Positions 7,191 through 14,313 of a stretch of 23,904 bases of DNA are shown here, one piece after another (within the stretch, counting starts at the first letter, position 1; each line of letters starts with the position of its first letter). A program made the translations under genes and the position numbers. Origin of the DNA: Flavicella sp049625305 (GTDB lineage: Bacteria > Bacteroidota > Bacteroidia > Flavobacteriales > Flavobacteriaceae); assembly GCA_049625305.1 (NCBI GenBank), contig JBMZVD010000030.1, positions 1-23,904 on the forward strand, given 5' to 3'. The notes below the pieces were generated by a model. It was not told the origin of the DNA. It worked only from the letters and a program-made list of their open reading frames with translations, and did no database searches.

Positions 7191-8444
7191 CTAAGAACGC
7201 ACTTGACCATCACCTCTGACAATCCATTTGTAGGTCGTTATTTCTTCAAGTGCCATAGGGCCTCTTGCATGCAATTTTTGTGTGCTGATTCCGATTTCAG
7301 CTCCCAGTCCAAATTGTGCACCGTCAGTAAAAGCAGTAGAGGTGTTGGCATAGACGGCTGCAGCATCTACTTCGTTTAGGTATTTCTCAATGATTGATTT
7401 ATCTTCAGCAACAATGGCTTCACTGTGTTTGGAACTGTAAGCTGCGATATGTGTCAAAGCTGCTGAAATGTCGTCTACGGTTTTTATCGCCATTTTGTTG
7501 GACAAAAATTCAGTTCCAAAGTGGCTTGTGTCAGCTTCTTGTAACAAGTTATTAGGGTAATTTCCTTCAAGAATTTTAAATGCATCTTTATCTGCATATA
7601 GCTGTGTTTCTTTTGCGATGAGTTGGTCTGTGATGTCGGTCAATACATCGAGTTTGTCTCGGTGTATCAACAAGCAGTCTAAAGCATTGCAAACACTTAC
7701 TCTCCTTGTTTTTGCATTACAGACTATAGATGCAGCTTTTTCGATGTCAGCACTAGCGTCTACATAGGTATGCACAATACCAGCTCCTGTTTCGATAACA
7801 GGTACTTTTGCATTGTCTCTCACATAATTGATCAGCCCTTGAGACCCTCTTGGGATGATAATATCTACATAGGCAGTTGCCTGTAGCATTTCGGTAGTAG
7901 CTTGACGATCCGTTGGTAACAAAGCTACAATGTTTGGGTCTATATTGTGTTTTACGAGAACTTCTTGAATCAATGAAACGATGGCTTGGTTTGAATAAGC
8001 AGCATCACTTCCTCCTTTGAGGATACAGGCATTTTGAGTTTGAAAACAAAGTGAAAAAACATCAAAAGATACATTAGGTCTCGCCTCATAGATGATGCCA
8101 ATCACGCCCATAGGCACACGTACTTTGGAAATATCCAAACCATTTTCCAAAGTTTTCTGAGATAAAACACTGCCAACAGGACTTTGCAGTGCTGATACAT
8201 TTATAATGTCTTGGGCAATACCTTCGATACGTTCTTCAGTCAATAAAAGACGATCGTATTTAGGGTCATTAGGATCCATACGGTCCAAGTCTTTTTTGTT
8301 TTCTTCTAAAATGATGGGAGTTCTTTCGATAGCTACCTTTGCAATTTCCGTTAAAACGGTTTTGGTTTTTTCAGGTGTTATTGAAAGTAAAGTTCTACTT
8401 GCTTTTTGTACTAATTTTAATGTGTTTTCAATTGTATTTTGCAT
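7191..8444 (-). CDS. proA: Gamma-glutamyl phosphate reductase (glutamate-5-semialdehyde dehydrogenase)
   Basis: 417 aa, full length for the family. It reduces gamma-glutamyl phosphate with NADPH to glutamate-5-semialdehyde, the second step of proline synthesis from glutamate. Diagnostic blocks are VPMGVIGIIYEARPNV (110-125), LKGGSDAAYSN (142-152), IIPRGSQGLINYV (196-208) and NAKTRRVSVCNALD, which holds the catalytic Cys252, then GLGAEIGISTQKLHARGP near the end. It starts 8 bases after the proB stop, so translation of the two is probably coupled. Cytosolic. There is nothing anomalous in the motifs. Confidence 0.97.
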   Translation of the reverse strand: MQNTIENTLKLVQKASRTLLSITPEKTKTVLTEIAKVAIERTPIILEENKKDLDRMDPNDPKYDRLLLTEERIEGIAQDIINVSALQSPVGSVLSQKTLENGLDISKVRVPMGVIGIIYEARPNVSFDVFSLCFQTQNACILKGGSDAAYSNQAIVSLIQEVLVKHNIDPNIVALLPTDRQATTEMLQATAYVDIIIPRGSQGLINYVRDNAKVPVIETGAGIVHTYVDASADIEKAASIVCNAKTRRVSVCNALDCLLIHRDKLDVLTDITDQLIAKETQLYADKDAFKILEGNYPNNLLQEADTSHFGTEFLSNKMAIKTVDDISAALTHIAAYSSKHSEAIVAEDKSIIEKYLNEVDAAAVYANTSTAFTDGAQFGLGAEIGISTQKLHARGPMALEEITTYKWIVRGDGQVRS

Positions 8445-8452
8445 AATGGTTT

Positions 8453-9535
8453 CTATGAGTTTGAGTCTAGGACTAAATAATTGTAGTGAATGATAGGTTG
8501 TTGGTCTTTTTGACCAATTAGTGAATTGGCTTCTTTTGAGTCGAATGCAACTTTTCCAAGACCAATTTTATTTTGTTTGGTGTCTAAAATATTGACAACA
8601 TCTCCTTTTTTAAAAGTACTTTTTATTGCAATGACTCCAACCATAAGCAAGCTATTCGCTTTTGTCGATGTCAGTGCTTCTTTAGCTCCATCGTTGATGA
8701 TGATTTGGGCTTTGGAAAAGTCACCTGCATGAGCTACCCATTTTTTTACAGGAGATACAGGGGTAGTATTTGCTTTGAAATAAGTACCTGTCTCTTTCTT
8801 TAAAAGTGCATTGATAATATTGTCTTTTGTTCCGTTTCCTATATATACATCTATCCCTAATTCTGAAGTTTTCTTAGCGGTAGTGGCTTTGCTAAACATG
8901 CCTCCTCGTCCAAATTCAGATTTTATATCCGAAACGGCATTTTCTAGATCGACCAATGTCGCGTTGAAATCTTGAATCAATGTTGCGTTGGGTTCTTTAG
9001 GATGGGCAGTAAAAATACCATCTACATTAGTGAGTAACACAAGGCTTTCAACACCTAACATGGCAGCGACCAAGCCAGACAATTCGTCATTATCCGTAAA
9101 CATCAATTCTGTAATAGAAACCACATCGTTTTCATTGATAATTGGTGTAATGTTGCTCTTGAGCAGACCGTCCAAACAGTTTTTGATGTTGAGGTAATGT
9201 TGACGTGTTCGAAAGGATTCTTTTGTTACAAGTACCTGTGCACAAGTTTCATTGTGTTGTTGAAAGAGTTCACGGTAGGTATGCATTAATTCTGTTTGAC
9301 CCACCGCGGCGAGCATTTGTCTTTTTGTAATGGTGTCAAGGTGTTCGTAGTTGCTCGCAACACTTCTTCCAGCTGCTACTGCACCAGAAGAAACCAAGAT
9401 GACTTGAGTACCAGTAGCCTTAAGGCTTGCTATCTGTGACACAAGTTTTGCCATCCTTTTTTTATCGGGCAAACCAGAGGCAAGTGTGAGTACATTTGAA
9501 CCTATTTTTACAACTATTTTTTGAGTGATAGACAT
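8453..9535 (-). CDS. proB: Glutamate 5-kinase
   Basis: 360 aa. It phosphorylates L-glutamate at the gamma carboxyl with ATP, the first and normally proline-inhibited step of proline synthesis. Residues 6-255 form the amino-acid kinase domain: VVKIGSNVL (8-16), LVSSGAVAAGR (47-57), INENDVVS (133-140), FTDNDELSGLVA (146-157) and GRGGMFSKATTAKK (209-222). Residues about 275-355 form a C-terminal PUA domain, as in the long ProB form of E. coli. First gene of the minus-strand operon proB-proA-nitrilase-epimerase. The unstable product is presumably channelled directly to ProA. Confidence 0.97.
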   Translation of the reverse strand: MSITQKIVVKIGSNVLTLASGLPDKKRMAKLVSQIASLKATGTQVILVSSGAVAAGRSVASNYEHLDTITKRQMLAAVGQTELMHTYRELFQQHNETCAQVLVTKESFRTRQHYLNIKNCLDGLLKSNITPIINENDVVSITELMFTDNDELSGLVAAMLGVESLVLLTNVDGIFTAHPKEPNATLIQDFNATLVDLENAVSDIKSEFGRGGMFSKATTAKKTSELGIDVYIGNGTKDNIINALLKKETGTYFKANTTPVSPVKKWVAHAGDFSKAQIIINDGAKEALTSTKANSLLMVGVIAIKSTFKKGDVVNILDTKQNKIGLGKVAFDSKEANSLIGQKDQQPIIHYNYLVLDSNS

Positions 9536-9570
9536 GCTGGTTTACAGTGTTTTATTCGTGTGCCCTAATG

Positions 9571-9582
9571 TACAAATTTGTA
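9571..9582. promoter_or_regulatory. Perfect 12-bp palindrome upstream of proB
   Basis: tacaaatttgta is its own reverse complement and lies 36 bases upstream of the proB ATG at 9535. It may be an operator or part of a degenerate promoter (minus-strand CAAATTTG is one base from TAnnTTTG). A palindrome this short and AT-rich could also be chance. Confidence 0.25.
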
Positions 9583-9611
9583 ATGTAAATCAGTCTTTTT
9601 TTTGTAAAAAC

Positions 9612-9643
9612 ACAAAAGCCTTTTCGAAGGGAAAGGCTTTTGA
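9612..9643 (-). terminator. Terminator of the unknown lipoprotein gene
   Basis: A perfect 10-bp stem (aaaagccttt at 9614-9623 with aaaggctttt at 9632-9641) has an 8-base loop. Read on the minus strand it is followed by a T-rich run, and it lies about 22 bases past the stop at 9665. Confidence 0.8.
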
Positions 9644-9664
9644 TCAATTGTTTATTTCGACTGT

Positions 9665-10513
9665 TTATCTCGAAGGTTCTACGAGTTGCTCATTTAAGTC
9701 GTATAGTTCAAATCGCTCGAGTTCTGTTTCAATATTTTGAATGTATTTTACAAAACCTACTTGACTGTTTGAGCTATTGTACAAGATAAATTTGGCAGAG
9801 AATTCTTCTGATACATTGTTGGCTTCTACATCTAACAACTCCACAAGATCAGCGTTGTCTAATTTCATGTCAAAATGATAGGTGTCTTCGTCGGTTGTAA
9901 ATTCAATTTTATACAGAAAGTTTATTTCTGGCACTAACAGGTCTTCCAAACTTGAACTTTCTAAATTCATAGTAATTACCATGTTCATGTAACTTCCCTT
10001 CAAAACTTCAAAAATGACATCTTCAATTTTCAACTGTCCATAGATGTTTGCTTTGTTTGTTATCTCAAACGAAGTCATTGACACTTTTTGACTGACCAAA
10101 GCCTCTGAAAATAAGTGGTACTCTCTGTTGATTCCTACTGTTTTTTGTTCGGTGAATATATAATAGCTACCCGATGCCATGCTTGATTCCGCATCACAAT
10201 TGGTTATTTCTTCCATGTTTGAATCAAAATATTTGTTAGTGATTTCTACAGTAAATCCATCATAGTTATCTGAATATGATAGTTCATGACTACATAAAAA
10301 ATCAGTTTTTATATTTTGACTTTTCAAAAAAGTGTTTGATTCCAAGTCTGAATCACCACCCATATTATCCAGTGCTGAAACATCTAGATAGGATAGTTTC
10401 GAATTGATTTCAATAAGCTCCTCTTGTGTGAGCTCTGTTGTTTTTATTTCATCTGAAGAACAAGAAAACAGTAAAAAGGAGAAAAGAATTGATAGTAAGA
10501 ATATTTTTTTCAT
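9665..10513 (-). CDS. Lipoprotein of unknown function
   Basis: 282 aa. It has a clear lipoprotein signal: MKKIF, a hydrophobic stretch and the lipobox LFSC with Cys18. The residues after the cysteine (SSDE) are acidic, which in Bacteroidota can mark surface-exposed lipoproteins. The mature part is acidic and appears mostly beta-structured (alternating patterns such as YHFDMKLDNADLVELLDV and FSAKFILYNSS). It contains Cys at about residues 94 and 118 that could form a disulfide. I recognise no family or catalytic motif. It is a single-gene unit with a terminator on its 3' side and a 16-bp palindrome just upstream, and has no evident link to proB or to the nuclease/receptor block. Confidence 0.7.
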   Translation of the reverse strand: MKKIFLLSILFSFLLFSCSSDEIKTTELTQEELIEINSKLSYLDVSALDNMGGDSDLESNTFLKSQNIKTDFLCSHELSYSDNYDGFTVEITNKYFDSNMEEITNCDAESSMASGSYYIFTEQKTVGINREYHLFSEALVSQKVSMTSFEITNKANIYGQLKIEDVIFEVLKGSYMNMVITMNLESSSLEDLLVPEINFLYKIEFTTDEDTYHFDMKLDNADLVELLDVEANNVSEEFSAKFILYNSSNSQVGFVKYIQNIETELERFELYDLNEQLVEPSR

Positions 10514-10532
10514 GGTATATGGATTGAAATAA

Positions 10533-10548
10533 TATCTAAATTTAGATA
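10533..10548. promoter_or_regulatory. Perfect 16-bp palindrome upstream of the unknown lipoprotein gene
   Basis: tatctaaatttagata is a perfect inverted repeat lying 20 bases upstream of the lipoprotein ATG (10513). Its position suits a repressor or activator operator. No TAnnTTTG element was found in this intergenic region, so expression may depend on another promoter type. Confidence 0.35.
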
Positions 10549-10611
10549 AAAATTAATTAAACCAGTGACTTTCAGTCGATTAAATTTTACATCCCTATGT
10601 CTTGTTGTAAA

Positions 10612-10640
10612 AAAAGCCTTTCCTGTTAGAGAAAGGCTCT
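10612..10640 (-). terminator. Terminator of the EEP-lipoprotein gene
   Basis: The stem agcctttc (10615-10622) pairs with gaaaggct (10631-10638) around an 8-base loop. On the minus strand it is followed by a run of T, about 25 bases past the stop at 10663. Confidence 0.8.
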
Positions 10641-10662
10641 TTAGATATACTTTATTAAATGT

Positions 10663-11745
10663 CTATTTTTTCTTTTTGACCAAACTGATATAAACGGGAT
10701 AGTGGTCACTGTAACCTCCTGTAAAACCATTCCTTACAAAACTGCGGAAAGGGTAGTTTTTGTAACGACCTGTTGCTTGTGTTAAAAAAGAAGGGTTGTG
10801 TACATGGGCACTGTAAAAGGATAAGGAATCGTAAGTGTTTTCCTTTGTCAGAAATCCTTTGCTTATCAATACTTGGTCGAACAAAAAGAGGTTGTCTCTG
10901 TAAACCAAGGTATGGTGTCCTTTTTCAAAAAGAGCTTCATAAGGGTTGTAGATGTCTTTGCTATTCAATGCTTCTTTCGTGTTTTTTGTTTTTAAAACAC
11001 TTTTGAAACTCGCATTCTTAGGGTTGTCATTAAAGTCCCCTAAAATTCCAATTTTTGCATCTGCTTCGTTTGCTAAGATACTATCACAGATGGTAGTGGT
11101 AAGATAGGCTGCACTTTCACGTAAATGACTACTTTTTTCTTCACCTCCACGTCTTGATGGCCAATGATTGACAATCAAATGAATACGTTCCTCCTCTAGG
11201 TATCCAGTTATCACTAGTTGGTCTCTGGAAAAATATTTTTCTCCGGTTTCTGTGGAAAGTCTGAGCGCTTTTTTTCTAAAATCTATGGGAATAAAGTGTT
11301 CTTTCTTGTACAATAAAGCGACGTCTATACCTCGAGCGTCTTGAGAATCAAAATGGATATAACCATATTTTTCATTTTTTAGACTATCGCTTTCAATCAA
11401 ATCCTTTAGTACGGTCTCATTTTCTATTTCTGCCAAGCCTATCAGCGTAGGGGAGCTACCCGTTTTATCCTTTCCAATTCCTGCAATGACATTGGCCATA
11501 TTTTTTACTTTCTCTCGGTAAACAGCACTTCGGCCATTTTTGATTTCCAGGATTGGACTTTTCTCGTCCAAAGTATTTGGGTCATTAATTGTATCGAATA
11601 AATTTTCAACATTGTAAAAGGCAAGGTTATGAATCGTAAGTTTTTGATCTTTTAATTGAGTGTTGCTCTTTTTAGTTGTTATGTTTTGACACGAAAATAG
11701 AATCGAAATGCTTATAAAAAGTAGGCTTATTTGAATGTTTTTCAT
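10663..11745 (-). CDS. Endonuclease/exonuclease/phosphatase (EEP) family lipoprotein
   Basis: 360 aa. It begins with a lipoprotein signal peptide whose lipobox LFSC has Cys19, so the enzyme is tethered in the envelope, on the periplasmic side or cell surface. The EEP fold (PF03372) is complete: FYNVENLFD with Asn45, GLAEIEN with Glu106, RGIDVALLY with Asp141, VNHWPSRRGG with Asn193/His194, LGDFNDNP with Asp237/Asn239 and SDHYPVY with Asp347/His348. The family includes metal-dependent DNases and phosphodiesterases; the NVENLFD start resembles extracellular bacterial nucleases. It is divergent from the TonB-dependent receptor with only 41 bases between the start codons. A paralogue without signal peptide lies at 16362-17297. 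A role in cutting extracellular nucleic acid or nucleotides for uptake is inferred from this context. Confidence 0.88.
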   Translation of the reverse strand: MKNIQISLLFISISILFSCQNITTKKSNTQLKDQKLTIHNLAFYNVENLFDTINDPNTLDEKSPILEIKNGRSAVYREKVKNMANVIAGIGKDKTGSSPTLIGLAEIENETVLKDLIESDSLKNEKYGYIHFDSQDARGIDVALLYKKEHFIPIDFRKKALRLSTETGEKYFSRDQLVITGYLEEERIHLIVNHWPSRRGGEEKSSHLRESAAYLTTTICDSILANEADAKIGILGDFNDNPKNASFKSVLKTKNTKEALNSKDIYNPYEALFEKGHHTLVYRDNLFLFDQVLISKGFLTKENTYDSLSFYSAHVHNPSFLTQATGRYKNYPFRSFVRNGFTGGYSDHYPVYISLVKKKK

Positions 11746-11786
11746 TGTTTTTGGATAGTATATAAATATTGTTTAAATTGCTAAAA
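11746..11786. promoter_or_regulatory. Compact divergent intergenic region (EEP lipoprotein / TonB receptor)
   Basis: These 41 bases separate two outward-facing ATG codons. Any promoter for either gene must lie within them or inside the opposite coding sequence. The region is about 80 percent A+T and contains no exact TAnnTTTG on either strand. Shared control of the divergent genes is likely but not proven. Confidence 0.35.
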
Positions 11787-14300
11787 ATGAGGTATTTAGT
11801 TGTTGTGAAAACTATTAAGAGGTCTCTTTTTCTTGTTTTTTTGTGTTCATTTGTTTTTTGTTGTAATGCACGGCAAAAAAATAAAAACACAATTGATCGA
11901 GAACACCTTCGAGAACTCACCTCTGATAATGCTACAAATATAGTTGGTTTATTGACTGCCTCCAAAGATGTTTTTTTGAAAACAGCTAGTTTTAGTTGGG
12001 GACAAGCATGGTTCAAAATGCGTGGTTATGAGGCTTCGGAACAAACCATTTGGATTGATGGTGTTTCTATGATGTCTCCTTATGACAACAAGCCTTCTTG
12101 GAGCAATTGGGGTGGCTTGAACGAGGTACTGAGAAATTCTAGTTACCATTTAGGAAGTACTTCTACTGTTTTTGGTTTTCCAAATCTTGGAGGGAGTACA
12201 GTTATAAACACAAGAGCTTCTGGCTACAGCTCAGGGTCTCAAATTTCTTCTGCACTCTCTAATAATAGTTACACAAACCGTTTTACAGCATCACATTATA
12301 CGGGTTTATTGAAAAATGATTGGGCGGCTGCTTTTTTTGTTTCCAAGCGATATGCTAGTGAAGGAAAATTTTTAGGGACTCCTTATGATTCCAATTCTCT
12401 ATTTATGTCTATAGAAAAAAAACTATCAGACAAACACAGTCTAAATTTATCGAGTTTTTATGCTTATCGAAAAAGAGGGAAAAATGGACCAAATACAAAG
12501 GAAGTTTTTGCCATCAAAGGTCCTGATTATAATTCGTATTGGGGGGTTCAAAATGGACGCATACGAAATAGTAGATTACAAACGGATAACCGTCCTTTTT
12601 TCATCCTAAATCACTATTGGAAGCTTTCTCCCTCAACTAAAATTTACAGTGCTTTTATGTATCATTTTGGAAGTGGTTCACAATCGAGACTTGGCTACAA
12701 TAATGCGCCGAATCCTGATCCAACTCATTATAGCAAACTGCCTAGTTATGCTCATTTTAATGCTCTTTCTAACGCAAATTATAATGCATATGGATTGTTA
12801 AAAAAGTTTGAAGATGACGGACAAATAGATTGGAATGCACTTTACATGTCTAATGCAATAACACTAAAACCGACTTATTATCTCTATGAAGATAGGGAGG
12901 AATTGAATCGTTTTAGTTGTAATGTTAGAATGCTTCAAAACGAATCTAAAACAAAAAAACAAGTGTATGGCATAAGTTTCGATTCAGATATCCGTAAGTA
13001 TTATGCGAGTCCTACAGACCTTCTTGGAGCCCAAAAATTGAGAGATGTCGATCCATTTGCTACAGGTACTTCACGTCAATCCAATCTCAAAACAATAGAT
13101 AGGGATGTTTTGGTAGGCGAACATTTTAAATATAATTTTAAATTGTATTTTTCTCAGCTTTCCCTTTTTTTGCAGCAAAGTTACGAGTTGTCAAAAATTG
13201 AGCATCGGCATAGCATTCGTTTACTCTACACACAATTTCAACGTGATGGCTTGTATCAGAACGGTCAATACCCAAATACATCGTTTGGAAAAAGTACTCA
13301 AAAGCAATTGTTGGATTGGGGACTTAATTCAGAGACGCTTTTTAAAATAAACAACAGACACCTGTTGAGTTTGGATTTTAGTGTTTTTTCAAAGCCAATT
13401 GCTTTAAAGAATGCTTTTTCAAATATTAGAATTCACAATGCATTTAGCCCTAATACATCAAGCAGTTTGGTGTTTGGTAATGCACTCAATTATTATCACA
13501 GAGGAACCAATCTTAAATTTCGTTTCACTTGTTTTTACACACTCTTACAACAATTAACAGAAACCAGTTTTACTTATGTTCAAGGGTATCGAGAAGATAT
13601 TGATGATTTTGTGTCACAAATACTCTCAAATATTTCAAAAAAACACTTAGGTATAGAATTAGGGTTGAACTATATTCTTTCCAGTACTTTAAAAGCTCAG
13701 TTTGTAACTTCTTTGGGGACATTTACCTATGCAAATCATCCTGACTTGTACCTTTTTTCCGACAATATTTTACTAGAAGAAAGCTATGCAGGAAAGGCAT
13801 ATATAAAAAATTACAAATTAGGAGGTACGGCACAAAATGCTTATGCATTAGGACTTGAATACAATGCTCCTAACTATTGGTGGTTGGGAGTAAATTACAA
13901 TTTGCTGACTCATAATTATGTTCGTATTGCTCCATTATTGCGGACTTCTCAGTTTTATAACGACTCAGAAGGGCTTCCTTATGTAGATACAGGTTCGGGA
14001 GATTTTATAAGGACCTCAGAGAACCTCCAACGAATTCCTCAAGAGCGTTTACAAGATGTTTTTTTGGCCAATATTGTTGGAGGTAAATCATGGAAGCTTC
14101 AAGATCGATTTGTTCGCTTGTTTGTAGGGGTCAATAATATTTTTGGTAAAGTTTATAAAACTGGTGGTTTTGAACAATCTAGAAAAGCAAGTTATCAGGG
14201 ATTTTTTAGCGATACATTGCTCAAAAATCCTCTTTTTGGGAATAAGTATTGGATGGGTTTTGGTCCTAGTTATTTTGTAAATCTCTCTATTCAGATGTAA
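11787..14300 (+). CDS. TonB-dependent outer-membrane receptor with plug domain
   Basis: 837 aa from the ATG at 11787; an in-frame TTG at 11769 is less likely. Residues 1-28 form a signal peptide with a basic N-region and hydrophobic core (SLFLVFLCSFVF), ending near CNA|R. Residues about 45-145 form the plug: NIVGLLTASKDVFL, FKMRGYEASEQTIWIDGV and WSNWGGLNEVLR, then GFPNLGGSTVINTR. The rest is a long beta-barrel with many aromatic strands; typical receptor wording recurs near the C-terminus (VRLFVGVNNIFGKVYKTGG). The carboxypeptidase-regulatory-like domain common before the plug in Bacteroidota is absent, and the last residue is Met rather than the usual aromatic. It would import a substrate across the outer membrane using TonB energy. 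It is followed 13 bases later by the DUF5689/lamin-tail lipoprotein and flanked by two EEP enzymes, which suggests a nucleic-acid-derived or phosphate-containing substrate (inference). Confidence 0.85.
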   Translation: MRYLVVVKTIKRSLFLVFLCSFVFCCNARQKNKNTIDREHLRELTSDNATNIVGLLTASKDVFLKTASFSWGQAWFKMRGYEASEQTIWIDGVSMMSPYDNKPSWSNWGGLNEVLRNSSYHLGSTSTVFGFPNLGGSTVINTRASGYSSGSQISSALSNNSYTNRFTASHYTGLLKNDWAAAFFVSKRYASEGKFLGTPYDSNSLFMSIEKKLSDKHSLNLSSFYAYRKRGKNGPNTKEVFAIKGPDYNSYWGVQNGRIRNSRLQTDNRPFFILNHYWKLSPSTKIYSAFMYHFGSGSQSRLGYNNAPNPDPTHYSKLPSYAHFNALSNANYNAYGLLKKFEDDGQIDWNALYMSNAITLKPTYYLYEDREELNRFSCNVRMLQNESKTKKQVYGISFDSDIRKYYASPTDLLGAQKLRDVDPFATGTSRQSNLKTIDRDVLVGEHFKYNFKLYFSQLSLFLQQSYELSKIEHRHSIRLLYTQFQRDGLYQNGQYPNTSFGKSTQKQLLDWGLNSETLFKINNRHLLSLDFSVFSKPIALKNAFSNIRIHNAFSPNTSSSLVFGNALNYYHRGTNLKFRFTCFYTLLQQLTETSFTYVQGYREDIDDFVSQILSNISKKHLGIELGLNYILSSTLKAQFVTSLGTFTYANHPDLYLFSDNILLEESYAGKAYIKNYKLGGTAQNAYALGLEYNAPNYWWLGVNYNLLTHNYVRIAPLLRTSQFYNDSEGLPYVDTGSGDFIRTSENLQRIPQERLQDVFLANIVGGKSWKLQDRFVRLFVGVNNIFGKVYKTGGFEQSRKASYQGFFSDTLLKNPLFGNKYWMGFGPSYFVNLSIQM

Positions 14301-14313
14301 ATAATTGCTAAAA

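Noticed and set aside
7191..9535. A proBA-linked toxin or regulatory system with the nitrilase and epimerase
   Set aside because: All four genes are ordinary metabolic enzymes with intact motifs; simple operon membership explains the arrangement.
11672..12016. 114-codon open frame on the minus strand across the divergent start region
   Set aside because: It overlaps the starts of two well-supported genes, has no family resemblance and is Lys/Asn/His-rich as expected from antisense AT-rich DNA.
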